DNA from: Pseudomonas frederiksbergensis
GTDB lineage: Bacteria; Pseudomonadota; Gammaproteobacteria; Pseudomonadales; Pseudomonadaceae
Reading direction: 5' to 3'
Length of the DNA: 64,000 bases
NCBI RefSeq assembly: GCF_017114915.1
Contig: NZ_JAAUOE010000019.1
Location: 35,776-99,775, forward strand
Of this stretch, positions 26,569 to 37,183 are shown one piece after another; within the stretch, counting starts at the first letter, position 1; each line of letters begins with the position of its first letter. The notes beneath the pieces are model-generated. The model worked only from the letters and a program-made list of their open reading frames with translations, searched no databases and was not told where the DNA came from. Made by a program: the position numbers and the translations under genes.

Positions 26569-27327
26569 TCAGGCCTGAGCCTTGGCCTCGGCCAATTGCT
26601 GCCACAGCGACGGTGCGCCGGCGGATTTGGCGATGGCTTCCAGACGTGCCATGTGTTGAGCCAAATCTTCTTCACTGGCGCGGATGATCCGGGCTGGCTG
26701 ACGGTCGGCCGGAAGACGACGGATTTCGGTAGCGGAGTTGTCCGCGCCCTCACCGGACCCATTGCCATCGGATGCGTTACCGGCCAACGACAGGCTGGTC
26801 TGGCCGCCGGTCATGGTCAGGTAAACGTCGGCGAGAATCTCTGAGTCGAGCAAGGCGCCGTGCAGTTCACGGCCGGAGTTGTCGACACCGTAACGTTTGC
26901 ACAAGGCGTCGAGACTGTTGCGCTGCCCCGGGTGACGTTCCCGGGCCATGATCAGGGTGTCGAGGACCGTGCAGTGTTGCGTGATGTCCGCGCGATCGTG
27001 CTGGCCCATCAGCGCAAATTCGTTGTTGATGAAGCCAACGTCGAACGCCGCGTTATGGATGATCAGCTGTGCGCCCTTGATGAATTCAAAAAACTCATCG
27101 GCCACTTCCGTAAAACGCGGTTTGCCCACCAGAAACTCGTTAGTGATGCCATGGACGCCGATGGCGCCCTCGTCACTCTCGCGATCCGGTTGCAGGTATA
27201 CGTGGAAATGCCGGCCGGTCAGGCGCCGACCGATCAACTCGACACAACCGATTTCGATAATCCGGTGGCCGTCGGTCACCGGCATGCCGGTGGTTTCGGT
27301 ATCGAGTACAACGGATCTGGTGGCCAT
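26569..27327 (-). CDS. dnaQ: DNA polymerase III epsilon subunit (proofreading exonuclease)
   Basis: 252 residues. DEDDh exonuclease motifs: Exo I VVLDTETTGMP (Asp9, Glu11), Exo II IIHNAAFDVGFINNEF, and Exo III ELHGALLDSEILADVYL with the His-x4-Asp. It edits replication errors as part of the core polymerase. The C-terminal tail after residue 180, where polymerase-alpha binding resides, ends with LEAIAKSAGAPSLWQQLAEA. It is downstream of rnhA on the same strand, separated by repeat copy D. Confidence 0.97.
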   Translation of the reverse strand: MATRSVVLDTETTGMPVTDGHRIIEIGCVELIGRRLTGRHFHVYLQPDRESDEGAIGVHGITNEFLVGKPRFTEVADEFFEFIKGAQLIIHNAAFDVGFINNEFALMGQHDRADITQHCTVLDTLIMARERHPGQRNSLDALCKRYGVDNSGRELHGALLDSEILADVYLTMTGGQTSLSLAGNASDGNGSGEGADNSATEIRRLPADRQPARIIRASEEDLAQHMARLEAIAKSAGAPSLWQQLAEAKAQA

Positions 27328-27409
27328 CAGTGCTCAGCTCTCAACGGGTCAATCGTGCAAAAGCGGCGATGTTATCACGCTCGCGGGATCGGGCGGGCGT
27401 CCGCAATCT

Positions 27410-27520
27410 GATCGTTCCCACGCGCAGCAAAGGAATGCATCCCGTGACGCTCTGCGTCACCCGCGAAGCGGAACGCGGAGCGTCCCTGGCGGCATTCCCA
27501 CGCAGAGCATGGGAACGATC
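27410..27520. repeat. Composite palindromic repeat, copy D (hybrid arms)
   Basis: Same orientation as copy C. The left outer arm has the CGCAGCAAAGGAATGC variant seen in copy B, while the right arm is the TTCCCACGC type of copies A and C, so the outer arms no longer pair well. It lies between dnaQ and rnhA. Confidence 0.88.
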
Positions 27521-27533
27521 ATCCGTAGAGGGT

Positions 27534-27986
27534 CTAGGCTTGCTTGTACCCGCGCACTTCATCAACGCCACGGTTGGCCAGCTGGTCAGCCCGTTCGTTG
27601 CCATGATGGCCAATGTGCCCGCGCACCCATTTCCAGGTGACATTGTGGCGGTTGACCTGCTCGTCGAGCAGTTTCCACAGGTCGGCGTTTTTCACCGGTT
27701 CTTTCGACGCGGTTTTCCAGCCGCGTTTCTTCCAGTTGGCCATCCACTCGTTGATGCCTTTCATCACGTACTGGGAGTCGGTCACCAGCAGTACGTCGCA
27801 GGAGCGCTTGAGTTCTTCCAGGCCGCGGATCGCGCCCATCAACTCCATGCGGTTGTTGGTGGTGTTGGCTTCGCCGCCCCAGAGTTCCTTTTCAACACCC
27901 TTGTACACCAGCAACGCCCCCCAGCCGCCCGGGCCAGGGTTGCCCTTGCAGGCGCCATCGGTGAAGAGTTCTACGCTATCGCTCAT
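27534..27986 (-). CDS. rnhA: Ribonuclease HI
   Basis: 150 residues. The catalytic acidic residues are in [18 protein letters not shown] (Asp10), [14 protein letters not shown] (Glu48), [12 protein letters not shown] (Asp70) and [10 protein letters not shown] (Asp134), with the basic protrusion [15 protein letters not shown]. It degrades the RNA strand of RNA-DNA hybrids. Same direction as the methyltransferase upstream and dnaQ downstream. Confidence 0.97.
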   Translation of the reverse strand: MSDSVELFTDGACKGNPGPGGWGALLVYKGVEKELWGGEANTTNNRMELMGAIRGLEELKRSCDVLLVTDSQYVMKGINEWMANWKKRGWKTASKEPVKNADLWKLLDEQVNRHNVTWKWVRGHIGHHGNERADQLANRGVDEVRGYKQA

Positions 27987-28077
27987 GCCAATCTATCCAG
28001 AAAATGCGGTGGCTCGCCGATCGGTGATCGACGATGCCCGAGGCCGGGGCGAACCCGGCCGGGAATATAAACGTGTA

Positions 28078-28836
28078 TTACGGCTCGATATGGCGACGGT
28101 TGACCTTGGCCATCGGTAACGGGATCAGCTTGCCCATTGGCTCGCGCCGCTCCTGACGCAACGGCCGCAGCCCCACAACGATCTTGCGCGCGACCAATAA
28201 ATAGAAGCCGCCACCCGACAATTGCCAGTCACCGGCCTTGCGTTCCCAACCGGCCAGACGGGCCTGCCAGGCGGGTGAGGCGAGCGGCGGACGATAGCAC
28301 CCGAAGCGGCGTTTCTCCAGCGCGAAGCCCAGCAGGTTCAACCAGTCGCTGACCCGCGACGGCGAAATGCAGCGAGCCTGACGCAAGGCGTCATGGGCGA
28401 ATACGTGACGCAGGCCCCAGCTGCTCCAGGGGTTGATCCCGATAATCAGCAGATGCCCGCCGGGGCGCACGCTGCTCGCCGCTTCGCGCAACAAACCGTG
28501 GGGCGACAGGCAGAAATCCAGTCCGTGCTGCAACACCACCACATCAGCGGCATGCTCGCTCAGGGGCCAGGCCTGCTCTTCGCAGACGATCTCGACCCCC
28601 GGCAACGGCGCACCGAGCCGCACATTGCGCTGGACCTGCGGTGCCGACGGGGGAGTCTGCGCCGAGGGGCCGTAATGCACCAGATAACCACCGAAGAAGC
28701 GCCCCAACTCGTCTTCGAGCATGCGTCGTTCTTCGTCGAGCAGAAATTGCCCGATGGGGCCGGACAGCCACTCACGGGCCGCGCTGATCAACGCCAGCCA
28801 GTCAGGATCAGCCTGAGCGAACGCTTTATCGGTCAT
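28078..28836 (-). CDS. Class I SAM-dependent methyltransferase
   Basis: 252 residues from the ATG at 28836, with GGAGA 6 bases upstream. A methyltransferase-11 type fold: the SAM-binding strand region is weaker than usual at [18 protein letters not shown], followed by [20 protein letters not shown] and [20 protein letters not shown]. It lies between rnhA and gloB, where P. aeruginosa has PA1814. The start is 65 bases from the divergent gloB ATG. Substrate unknown. Confidence 0.88.
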   Translation of the reverse strand: MTDKAFAQADPDWLALISAAREWLSGPIGQFLLDEERRMLEDELGRFFGGYLVHYGPSAQTPPSAPQVQRNVRLGAPLPGVEIVCEEQAWPLSEHAADVVVLQHGLDFCLSPHGLLREAASSVRPGGHLLIIGINPWSSWGLRHVFAHDALRQARCISPSRVSDWLNLLGFALEKRRFGCYRPPLASPAWQARLAGWERKAGDWQLSGGGFYLLVARKIVVGLRPLRQERREPMGKLIPLPMAKVNRRHIEP

Positions 28837-28901
28837 TGCATTCTCCAACGCGCCAGGAAGTTCTAAGATGCGCCAATGTTTTCCGCTTGGCGAATCCGAC
28901 G

Positions 28902-29669
28902 ATGATACAGATCAGTGCCCTGCCCGCCTTCACCGACAACTACATCTGGTTGTTACAAGACCACGGCACCCGGCGCTGCGCCGTGGTCGATCCGGGCGAT
29001 GCCGCGCCGGTACAGGCCTGGCTCGCGGCGCACCCGGGTTGGGTGTTAAGCGACATTCTGATCACTCATCACCATCATGACCATGTCGGCGGCGTCGAGC
29101 GGCTGAAAAAAGCGACAGACGCGACCGTCTATGGCCCGGCCAGCGAAACCATCCCGGCGCGGGACGTGGCCCTCAAGGACGACGACCGTATCAACGTGCT
29201 GGGCTGGGACTTCGAGGTCATCAAAGTGCCAGGCCATACCCTCGGGCACATCGCCTATTATCACCACGGCCATCTGTTTTGCGGCGACACCCTGTTCGCT
29301 GCCGGTTGCGGACGATTGTTCGAAGGCACACCCGAGCAAATGCATCACTCGCTGAGCCGTCTCGCGGCGCTTCCCGAAGACACGCTGGTCTATTGCACCC
29401 ACGAATACACCCTGAGCAATCTGAAGTTTGCCGTGGCGGTCGAACCGGGCAACTCCGATACCCTCGAACGACTGGCCAAAGTCACCCGGCAACGGGAAGC
29501 CGGAACCATGACGCTGCCTTCGACACTGGCGCTGGAAAAGCGCACCAATCCGTTTTTGCGTACCGGCGAAACATCCGTTAAAGAAAAAGTGGACGAACGG
29601 AACGGAACGGAAAACCGGGCGCCGAGTGCGGTCTTTGCGGCACTACGGGCTTGGAAAGATACGTTCTAA
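28902..29669 (+). CDS. gloB: Hydroxyacylglutathione hydrolase (glyoxalase II)
   Basis: 255 residues from the ATG at 28902. The metallo-beta-lactamase signature THHHHDH (55-61) binds two metals with later ligands in [30 protein letters not shown] and [11 protein letters not shown]. The C-terminal helical domain keeps KRTNPFLR for the glutathione moiety. It hydrolyses S-lactoylglutathione to lactate and glutathione in methylglyoxal removal. Transcribed divergently from the methyltransferase and followed by mltD 99 bases later. Confidence 0.96.
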   Translation: MIQISALPAFTDNYIWLLQDHGTRRCAVVDPGDAAPVQAWLAAHPGWVLSDILITHHHHDHVGGVERLKKATDATVYGPASETIPARDVALKDDDRINVLGWDFEVIKVPGHTLGHIAYYHHGHLFCGDTLFAAGCGRLFEGTPEQMHHSLSRLAALPEDTLVYCTHEYTLSNLKFAVAVEPGNSDTLERLAKVTRQREAGTMTLPSTLALEKRTNPFLRTGETSVKEKVDERNGTENRAPSAVFAALRAWKDTF

Positions 29670-29768
29670 AGATCCTGTGCGCTGGTACAAAAGTTCTGAA
29701 TGGTTGACCGCAGGGGGTGCGCTTTCTAGAATCGCCCGACATTTTTGCCCGGAACTTACTTCCAGCCA

Positions 29769-31223
29769 ATGTCGTCATCTATTCGTAAAGCCATCAATTC
29801 AGACGCATTGACCCGCTTGGCTCAAGCCATTGCGGTGGCTGTGTCCGCCACTTTGGCGGGCTGTTCCAGCCATGTGCCGCAGACCGAAGCGACACACACG
29901 CCGAAGGTCGCCGCGCGAGCCAAGCAAAAACCGATCTGGCTCAGCGAAAAACCGACACCGCAAATTCCACAAGACATCTGGGAGCGCATGCGCCAAGGCT
30001 TCCAGTTGCAGGACAACCTGGGCGTCAACCCGCGCATCGAGCAACAGCGCCTATGGTTCGCCAGTAATCCGTCCTTCCTCGAAAACGCCGGCGAACGCGG
30101 CAGCCTCTACATTCACTACATCGTCGAACGCCTTGAAGAACGCAACATGCCGCTGGAACTGGCGCTGTTGCCGGTGATTGAAAGCGCCTACAACCCGATG
30201 GCCTATTCCCGGGCCGACGCGGTGGGTCTTTGGCAATTCATTCCTTCCACCGGGCGTTACTTCAACCTGCGTCAGACCCGTTTCTATGATGGCCGTCGCG
30301 ATATCACCGCCTCGACCACCGCGGCCATGGATTACCTGACCCGCCTGCACGACATGTTCAACGGCGACTGGCTGCTGGCCCTGGCGGCCTACAACGCCGG
30401 CGAAGGCACGGTCAGCCGGGCCATCGAGCGCAACGAACGACTCGGCCTGCCGACCGATTACTGGAACCTGCCGCTGCCGGCGGAAACCCAGGCTTATGTG
30501 CCGAAGCTGCTGGCGTTGTCGCAAGTGGTGTTGGCGCCCGATGCCTATGGCGTGAACCTCAACCCGATCGCCAACGAACCATACTTCCAGGTCGTCGAAA
30601 TCAACCAGCGCATGGACCTGTCCAAGGTTGCCGCGGTGGCCAACATCGACGAAGACGAACTGTTCCAGCTCAATCCGGCCTTCAAGCAGCGCACCACCAT
30701 CGACGGTCCCCAGCATCTGCTGGTGCCGACGTCCAAGGCGCAACTGCTGACCGCCAGCCTGTCGACCATGCGCCCTGAGGAGCTGATCAGCCAGCGGCCG
30801 CTCAAGCCGGTATTCGAAGGTGCCGACGACAGCGAAATCGCCAGCGTCAAGCGCGCTTACCGGGTCAAACGTGGCGACAATCTGGGCACCATTGCCAAGG
30901 CCAATAAGGTCGACATCAAAGACCTGCAACGCTGGAACAAGCTGAACGGCAAGAACCTCAAGGTCGGCCAGACCCTGGTGATGCAGGACACTACCAGGCG
31001 CAAATCCGGGCGCGTCAACACCGTAGTGGCGGCCAATAGCAAGGCAACGGGCAAAGCTGAGAAACAGAAGTCGCAGACCCAATACAAGGTCCAGCAAGGG
31101 GACTCGCTGTACATGGTCGCCAAACGCTTCAACGTCGAAATGCAGCACCTCAAGCGCTGGAACCCTCGGGTTGGCCAGGCGCTGAAGCCGGGGCAGATGC
31201 TGACGGTTGCTTCGCCACAATAA
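29769..31223 (+). CDS. mltD: Membrane-bound lytic murein transglycosylase D
   Basis: 484 residues from the ATG at 29769. A lipobox LAGC puts the acylated Cys at position 32. The SLT domain carries catalytic Glu138 in LPVIESAYNPMAYS and the GLWQFIPSTGRYF and AAYNAGEGTVSRAI motifs. Two LysM repeats follow (about 361-404, YRVKRGDNLGTIAK; about 440-482, YKVQQGDSLYMVAK), which bind peptidoglycan. It cleaves glycan strands non-hydrolytically at the outer membrane. Confidence 0.96.
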   Translation: MSSSIRKAINSDALTRLAQAIAVAVSATLAGCSSHVPQTEATHTPKVAARAKQKPIWLSEKPTPQIPQDIWERMRQGFQLQDNLGVNPRIEQQRLWFASNPSFLENAGERGSLYIHYIVERLEERNMPLELALLPVIESAYNPMAYSRADAVGLWQFIPSTGRYFNLRQTRFYDGRRDITASTTAAMDYLTRLHDMFNGDWLLALAAYNAGEGTVSRAIERNERLGLPTDYWNLPLPAETQAYVPKLLALSQVVLAPDAYGVNLNPIANEPYFQVVEINQRMDLSKVAAVANIDEDELFQLNPAFKQRTTIDGPQHLLVPTSKAQLLTASLSTMRPEELISQRPLKPVFEGADDSEIASVKRAYRVKRGDNLGTIAKANKVDIKDLQRWNKLNGKNLKVGQTLVMQDTTRRKSGRVNTVVAANSKATGKAEKQKSQTQYKVQQGDSLYMVAKRFNVEMQHLKRWNPRVGQALKPGQMLTVASPQ

Positions 31224-31237
31224 GCAGCGCGCCCTGT

Positions 31238-31297
31238 CGAGGGCTATTGTGGCGAGAGCTTGCTCCCGTCGGGTTGCGAAGCAGCCCCAAAACCTGA
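31238..31297. repeat. Degenerate REP-like sequence
   Basis: TTGTGGCGAGAGCTTGCTCC followed by a run ending near GAAGCAGCCCC resembles the GTGGGAGCGGGCTTGCTCCC repeats of fluorescent pseudomonads. It lies between mltD and the ABC importer genes and marks the boundary of the two transcription units. Confidence 0.6.
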
Positions 31298-31412
31298 TAT
31301 CCGATGATTTCTGACACACCGCGTACTTAGGTTTACGACTGCTTTTTCCTGTCGGTACAAGCTGTTACTGTACGGCCGATAAAGCCCAAGCCGCCTGGAT
31401 CGGATCTCTGAC

Positions 31413-33245
31413 TTGAAGCGTCCCCTCCTCCTGCTCCTGATCAGCCTGGCCTTGAGCACCTGCGCAAGCGCGACGATCAGCGAAAGCCACGGTTATGCGC
31501 AGTTCGGCACGCTCAAGTACCCGGCCCGATTTACCCACTTCGACTGGGTCAACCCGCAAGCGCCCAAGGGCGGTACGTTGCGGGTGATGGCGTTTGGCAC
31601 CTTCGATACGCTCAACCCCTACACGTTCAAAGGTTCAAGCCCGGTTTCCACCGGGAACTTCCTGCAATATGGCATCAACGAACTCAACGAACCGTTGATG
31701 GTCGGTACCGGCCAGTACGCGCCGTCCGGCGATGAGCCGACGTCCAGTTATGGCCTGATCGCCCAATCGGTGGAATACAGCGAGGACCGCAGCTGGGTGG
31801 TGTTCAACCTGCGCCCCGAAGCGCGCTTCCACGATGGCACGCCGATCACCGCTTACGATGTCGCGTTCTCTTACCGACGGCTGCTCAAGGAAGGTCATCC
31901 GCAATACCGCACCAACCTTCAGGAAGTGTCGCGGGTCGACATCCTCAACCCGCAGCGCATTCGCTTCGTCTTCAAACGCTCCGGCAATCCGTTGCTGATC
32001 CTGCGCCTGGGCGAGTTGCCCGTGTTGCCCCAGCACTACTGGAAAGATCGCGACTTCAAGGCCACCACCTTCGAGCCGCCATTGGGCAGCGGGCCATATC
32101 GCATCACCTCGGTAACCCCCGGGCGGCAGATCGTCTTCGAACGGGTCAAGGATTACTGGGGCAAGGACCTGCCGGTCAATCGCGGCAAGTACAACGTCGA
32201 TCGCATGGAAGTCGAGTTCTACCGTGACAGCGACGTGGCCTTCGAAGCGTTCAAGGCCGGCGAGTTCGACATCTACATCGAGCATCAGGCGAAGAACTGG
32301 GCCAACGGCTACGACTTCCCGGCCGTGCGCCGTGGCGAGGTGATCAAGGCGCAGATCCCGCACCGGATCCCGACCCAGAGCCAGGGCCTGTTCATGAACA
32401 CCCGGCGGCCAGCCTTCGCCGAGATCAAGGTCCGTGAAGCGCTGGGGCTGATGTTCGATTTCGAGTGGACCAACCGCACGCTGTTCAGCAGCGCCTACAC
32501 ACGTGCCATGAGCTATTACCCCAACAGCGAGTTTTCCGCCACCGGGCTACCGGTCGGTCACGAATGGCTGTTGCTCAAACCCTATCGCGACCAATTGCCC
32601 GCCAGGTTGCTCATCGAGCCGTTCAGCCTGCCGCAGACCGAAGGCCGCGGCATTCCACGGGAAACCATGCGCAAGGCCTTGAGCCTGCTCGCCGAGGCCG
32701 GCTGGAAGCTCAACGGTCAGCGACTACAGAATGCCATTGGCCAACCGTTGCGCTTTGAGATCCTGCTGGTCAACCCGAACCTGGAACGCATCCTTCAGCC
32801 TTACGTCGAGAACCTCGCCAGCATCGGCATCGACGCACGGCTGCGCACGGTCGACCGCGCCCAGTACAAACAGCGCCTCGATCAGTTCGATTACGACATG
32901 ATCCTGATGACCCTCAACCAGACCCTCAGCCCGGGCCTGGAGCAATGGCAGTACTTCCATTCCAGCCAGGTCGGGGTCAAGGGCAGCAAGAACTACGCAG
33001 GCATCGCCAACCCGGTGGTCGACCATTTGCTCGAACAACTGCTCGCCGCCCAGACCCGGAATGAACAAGTCGCCGCCGGCAAGGCGCTCGACCGGGTGCT
33101 GTTATGGCAGCACTACATCATTCCCAACTGGTACCTCAATTATCACCGTTTGGCCTACCGCAACCGGTTCGCCTTCGTCACGACGCCGCCCTACACCCTG
33201 GGCCTGAGCGCGTGGTGGCTGAAATCTTCGGAGAAAGATCGATGA
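31413..33245 (+). CDS. nppA1: ABC transporter substrate-binding protein 1, NppA1-like
   Basis: 610 residues, apparently from a TTG at 31413 with GGA 8 bases upstream; no ATG gives an intact signal peptide. KRPLLLLLISLALSTCASA is the export signal, and the mature protein is a family 5 (SBP_bac_5, oligopeptide) binding protein: APKGGTLRVMAFGTFDTLNP, YGLIAQSVEYSEDRSWVVF and [20 protein letters not shown]. It captures peptides in the periplasm for the permease encoded downstream. The ATGA overlap with the second binding protein couples their translation. The order of two binding proteins, two permeases and a fused ATPase is that of P. aeruginosa Npp. Confidence 0.9.
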   Translation: MKRPLLLLLISLALSTCASATISESHGYAQFGTLKYPARFTHFDWVNPQAPKGGTLRVMAFGTFDTLNPYTFKGSSPVSTGNFLQYGINELNEPLMVGTGQYAPSGDEPTSSYGLIAQSVEYSEDRSWVVFNLRPEARFHDGTPITAYDVAFSYRRLLKEGHPQYRTNLQEVSRVDILNPQRIRFVFKRSGNPLLILRLGELPVLPQHYWKDRDFKATTFEPPLGSGPYRITSVTPGRQIVFERVKDYWGKDLPVNRGKYNVDRMEVEFYRDSDVAFEAFKAGEFDIYIEHQAKNWANGYDFPAVRRGEVIKAQIPHRIPTQSQGLFMNTRRPAFAEIKVREALGLMFDFEWTNRTLFSSAYTRAMSYYPNSEFSATGLPVGHEWLLLKPYRDQLPARLLIEPFSLPQTEGRGIPRETMRKALSLLAEAGWKLNGQRLQNAIGQPLRFEILLVNPNLERILQPYVENLASIGIDARLRTVDRAQYKQRLDQFDYDMILMTLNQTLSPGLEQWQYFHSSQVGVKGSKNYAGIANPVVDHLLEQLLAAQTRNEQVAAGKALDRVLLWQHYIIPNWYLNYHRLAYRNRFAFVTTPPYTLGLSAWWLKSSEKDR

Positions 33246-35083
33246 AACCCGTACGTGCCCTGCTCTTGCAGGCCAGCGGTCTGTTGTTCGCCGGGCTGGC
33301 CTGCGCCGCCCCGCAACATGCACTGACCCTGTACAACGAGCCGCCGAAATACCCGGCCGATTTTAAACACTTCGATTACGTGAATCCCGACGCGCCCAAG
33401 GGCGGTATCTTCCGTCAGGCCGGGTTCGGTGGCTTCGACAGCCTCAACCCGTTCATCAGCAAAGGCGTGCCGGCCGACGACATTGGCATGATCTACGACA
33501 CCCTGGCCAAACAGGGCCTGGATGAACCCTTCACCCAATACGGCCTGATCGCCGGCAAAATCGAGAAAGCCCCGGACAACGGCTGGGTACGCTTCTACCT
33601 GCGGCCCGAAGCCCGCTTCCACGACGGCCACCCGGTGCGTGCCGAAGATGTGGTGTTCAGCTTCCAGACCCTGGTCAAGGACGGCGCTCCGCTCTACCGC
33701 GTCTATTACAGCGATGTGGAAGAAGTGGTCGCCGAAGATCCGCTCAAAGTGCTGTTCAAGTTCAAGCACACCAACAACCGCGAACTGCCGCTGATCCTCG
33801 GCCAGTTGCCGGTACTGCCCAAACATTGGTGGGCCACCCGCGACTTCAACAAGGGCAATCTGGAACTGCCGCTGGGCAGCGGCCCGTACAAAGTCAGCGA
33901 AGTGAAGGCCGGGCGCTCGGTGCGCTATGAGCGGGTCAAGGATTACTGGGGCAAGGACCTGCCGGTCAATCGCGGCTTCTACAATTTCGAGGTGATGACC
34001 ACCGACTATTACCGCGACAACACCGTCGCGCTGGAAGCGCTCAAGGCCGGTCAGTTCGATTACTGGCTGGAATCGGCCGCGAAAAACTGGGCCAAGGCCT
34101 ACAACATTCCGGCGGTGACCGAAGGGCGGCTGATCAAGGAAGAGATTGCCAACGGCAACCCGACCGGCATGCAAGGTTTCGTGTTCAACTTGCGCCGCTC
34201 GGTGTTTCAGGATGTGCGCGTGCGCCAGGCATTGACCCTGTTGCTGGATTTCGAATGGACCAACAAGCAACTGTTCAACGGCGCCTATGTGCGCACCCGC
34301 AGCTACTTCGAAAACTCGGAAATGGCCGCCACCGGCCTGCCGGACGCCGATCAACTGGCGATCCTCGACCCGTTCCGCGGCAAGATTCCCGAGCAAGTGT
34401 TCAGCGAGGCGTTCCAGAACCCGGTGACCGACGCCAGCGGCATGATCCGCACCCAGCAGCGCCAGGCTTATCAACTGCTGCAAGAGGCTGGCTGGCTGAT
34501 CGTCGACGACAAAATGGTCGACGCCACCGGCAAACCGGTGACCCTCGAATTCCTGCTGGCCCAGACCGAGTTCGAGCGGATACTGCTGCCGTTCAAGCGC
34601 AACCTCAGCGACCTGGGCATCGACCTGGTGATCCGCCGGGTCGACGTCTCGCAATACATCAACCGCGTGCGCTCACGGGACTTCGACATGATCGTCGGCA
34701 GTTTCCCGCAATCCAACTCGCCGGGTAACGAACAGCGTGAGTTCTGGATGACCGACGCCGCCGACAAACCCGGCAGCCGCAACTCCATGGGCCTGAAAGA
34801 CCCGGTGGTGGACCAACTGGTCGAGCAACTGATCAACGCCGATTCGCGCCAAAGCCTGGTGGCCCATGCCCGGGCGCTGGACCGGGTGCTGCAATGGGGG
34901 TATTACGTGATCCCCAACTGGCACATCAAGACCTGGCGCGTGGCGTACTGGAATCACATCGGCCACCCGAAGGTTTCGCCCAAATATGACATCGGCATTA
35001 ACACCTGGTGGGTCAAGCCCGATGCAAAACCTGCGGTAGAAATCGAAACCCAACTGCAAGCCGACCCTGCGGGCACGGAGTAA
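33242..35083 (+). CDS. nppA2: ABC transporter substrate-binding protein 2, NppA2-like
   Basis: 613 residues from the ATG at 33242, which overlaps the previous stop. Signal peptide [20 protein letters not shown] with cleavage at CAA/APQ. The mature part is clearly paralogous to the preceding protein: both contain APKGGxx[10 protein letters not shown] and [13 protein letters not shown], so the pair arose by tandem duplication. Two related binding proteins widen the peptide range of one importer. It ends 4 bases before the permease start. Confidence 0.92.
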   Translation: MKPVRALLLQASGLLFAGLACAAPQHALTLYNEPPKYPADFKHFDYVNPDAPKGGIFRQAGFGGFDSLNPFISKGVPADDIGMIYDTLAKQGLDEPFTQYGLIAGKIEKAPDNGWVRFYLRPEARFHDGHPVRAEDVVFSFQTLVKDGAPLYRVYYSDVEEVVAEDPLKVLFKFKHTNNRELPLILGQLPVLPKHWWATRDFNKGNLELPLGSGPYKVSEVKAGRSVRYERVKDYWGKDLPVNRGFYNFEVMTTDYYRDNTVALEALKAGQFDYWLESAAKNWAKAYNIPAVTEGRLIKEEIANGNPTGMQGFVFNLRRSVFQDVRVRQALTLLLDFEWTNKQLFNGAYVRTRSYFENSEMAATGLPDADQLAILDPFRGKIPEQVFSEAFQNPVTDASGMIRTQQRQAYQLLQEAGWLIVDDKMVDATGKPVTLEFLLAQTEFERILLPFKRNLSDLGIDLVIRRVDVSQYINRVRSRDFDMIVGSFPQSNSPGNEQREFWMTDAADKPGSRNSMGLKDPVVDQLVEQLINADSRQSLVAHARALDRVLQWGYYVIPNWHIKTWRVAYWNHIGHPKVSPKYDIGINTWWVKPDAKPAVEIETQLQADPAGTE

Positions 35084-35087
35084 TCAG

Positions 35088-36161
35088 ATGCTGGCGTATA
35101 TTTTTCGGCGACTGCTGCTGATCATTCCGACCCTGCTGGGCATTCTGCTGATCAACTTCGTGATCATCCAGGCCGCCCCCGGTGGGCCGGTGGAACAGAT
35201 GATCGCCAAGCTCGAAGGCTTCGAAGGCGCCACCAGCCGCATTGCCGGCGGCGGTGCCGAAGTGTCGGTGGCCGGTTCCGCCTATCGCGGGGCCCAGGGC
35301 CTGGACCCGGCGCTGGTCAAGGAAATCGAGCACATGTACGGCTTCGACAAATCGGCGCCGGAACGCTTGTGGATCATGATCAAGAACTACGCCACCCTGG
35401 ATTTCGGCGACAGCTTCTTCCGCGACGCCAAGGTCATCGACCTGATCAAGGAAAAGCTGCCGGTGTCGATCTCCCTGGGGCTGTGGAGCACGCTGATCAT
35501 GTACCTGGTGTCGATCCCGTTGGGGATCGCCAAGGCGACGCGACACGGCAGCCACTTCGACGTCTGGACCAGTTCGGCGATCATCGTCGGCTACGCGATC
35601 CCGGCGTTCCTGTTCGCCATTTTGCTGATTGTGGTGTTCGCCGGCGGCAGTTATCTCGACTGGTTCCCGCTACGGGGCCTGACCTCAAACAACTTCGATG
35701 AACTCAGCACCGGCGGCAAGATCCTCGATTATTTCTGGCACATGGCGCTACCGGTGACCGCCTTGGTGATTGGCAACTTCGCGACCATGACCCTGCTGAC
35801 CAAAAACAGCTTCCTCGACGAGATCAACAAGCAGTACGTGGTCACCGCCAAGGCCAAGGGTCTGACCCGCCACCGCGTGCTGTACGGTCATGTGTTCCGC
35901 AACGCCATGCTATTGGTGATCGCCGGTTTCCCCTCGGCATTTATCGGGATCTTCTTTACCGGCTCGCTGCTGGTGGAAGTGATTTTCTCCCTCGACGGCC
36001 TCGGTTTGATGAGTTTCGAAGCCGCGATCAACCGCGATTACCCGGTGGTCTTCGGCACGCTGTTTATCTTCACCCTGCTGGGGCTGGTGGTGAAGCTGAT
36101 CGGCGACCTCACGTATACCTTTGTCGATCCGCGTATCGACTTCGAAAGCCGGGAGCATTGA
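35088..36161 (+). CDS. nppB: Peptide ABC transporter permease, NppB/YejB-like
   Basis: 357 residues. [20 protein letters not shown] begins the first helix; an extended periplasmic loop (about residues 40-110) follows, as in YejB. The EAA loop that contacts the ATPase is [20 protein letters not shown] (about 247-266). About six helices. It forms the channel with the second permease. Its stop is one base from the next start (36163). Confidence 0.93.
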   Translation: MLAYIFRRLLLIIPTLLGILLINFVIIQAAPGGPVEQMIAKLEGFEGATSRIAGGGAEVSVAGSAYRGAQGLDPALVKEIEHMYGFDKSAPERLWIMIKNYATLDFGDSFFRDAKVIDLIKEKLPVSISLGLWSTLIMYLVSIPLGIAKATRHGSHFDVWTSSAIIVGYAIPAFLFAILLIVVFAGGSYLDWFPLRGLTSNNFDELSTGGKILDYFWHMALPVTALVIGNFATMTLLTKNSFLDEINKQYVVTAKAKGLTRHRVLYGHVFRNAMLLVIAGFPSAFIGIFFTGSLLVEVIFSLDGLGLMSFEAAINRDYPVVFGTLFIFTLLGLVVKLIGDLTYTFVDPRIDFESREH

Positions 36162-36162
36162 G

Positions 36163-37182
36163 ATGAACCTGTCCCCGCTCAATCGCCGACGTTTCGAACT
36201 GTTCAAGGCCAACAAGCGTGGTTGGTGGTCGTTGTGGCTGTTTCTGATTCTGTTCGGCGCAAGCCTCGGCGCCGAGCTGATCGCCAACGACAAACCGCTG
36301 GTGGTGCATTACGACAACGCCTGGTACTTCCCGGCGCTCAAGCGCTACCCCGAAACCGCGTTCGGCGGCGAATTCCCGCTGGAAGCCAATTACAAAAGCC
36401 CGTACATCCGCGAACTGCTCAAGGCCAAGGATGCCTGGGTGCTGTGGGCGCCGATTCCCTACAGCTACCAGAGCATCAACTACGACCTGAAAGTCCCCGC
36501 CCCCGCGCCGCCTTCGGCCGACAACCTGCTGGGCACCGACGACCAGGGCCGCGATGTGTTGGCCCGAGTGATTTACGGCTTCCGGATTTCGGTCCTGTTC
36601 GCCCTGACCCTGACCCTGCTCAGCTCGATCATCGGCGTGATCGCCGGGGCCTTGCAGGGCTTTTATGGCGGCTGGGTCGATCTGGCCGGCCAGCGTTTCC
36701 TGGAGATCTGGTCCGGCCTGCCGGTGTTGTACCTGCTGATCATCCTCGCCAGCTTCGTGCAACCGAATTTCTGGTGGCTGCTGGGGATCATGCTGCTGTT
36801 TTCGTGGATGAGCCTGGTGGATGTGGTGCGCGCCGAGTTCCTGCGCGGCCGCAATCTGGAATATGTGCGCGCGGCCAGGGCGCTCGGCATGCGCAATGGT
36901 GCGATCATGTTCCGCCACATTTTGCCCAACGCCATGGTCTCGACCATGACCTTCATGCCGTTCATCCTGACCGGCGCCATCGGCACCCTGACGGCCCTCG
37001 ACTTCCTGGGCTTCGGTCTGCCGCCGGGGGCGCCGTCGCTGGGTGAACTGGTGGCTCAGGGCAAATCGAACCTGCAAGCACCGTGGCTCGGTATGAGTGC
37101 GTTTGCAGTGCTGGCGCTGATGTTGAGCCTGTTGGTGTTTATCGGCGAGTCCGCTCGCGATGCCTTCGACCCGAGGAAGTGA
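36163..37182 (+). CDS. nppC: Peptide ABC transporter permease, NppC/YejE-like
   Basis: 339 residues from the ATG at 36163. The N-terminal MNLSPLNRRRFELFKANKRG is followed by helix 1, a periplasmic section containing LVVHYDNAWYFPALKRYPET (typical of YejE), GTDDQGRDVLARVIYGFRIS before the transmembrane bundle, and the EAA loop YVRAARALGMRNGAIMFRHI. The heterodimer with the preceding permease spans the inner membrane. Confidence 0.93.
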   Translation: MNLSPLNRRRFELFKANKRGWWSLWLFLILFGASLGAELIANDKPLVVHYDNAWYFPALKRYPETAFGGEFPLEANYKSPYIRELLKAKDAWVLWAPIPYSYQSINYDLKVPAPAPPSADNLLGTDDQGRDVLARVIYGFRISVLFALTLTLLSSIIGVIAGALQGFYGGWVDLAGQRFLEIWSGLPVLYLLIILASFVQPNFWWLLGIMLLFSWMSLVDVVRAEFLRGRNLEYVRAARALGMRNGAIMFRHILPNAMVSTMTFMPFILTGAIGTLTALDFLGFGLPPGAPSLGELVAQGKSNLQAPWLGMSAFAVLALMLSLLVFIGESARDAFDPRK

Positions 37183-37183
37183 A

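Noticed and set aside
31413..31500. First Npp binding protein as a lipoprotein
   Set aside because: LSTC near residue 17 resembles a lipobox, but Thr at the -1 position is not accepted; a normal signal peptide cleaved after ASA fits better.
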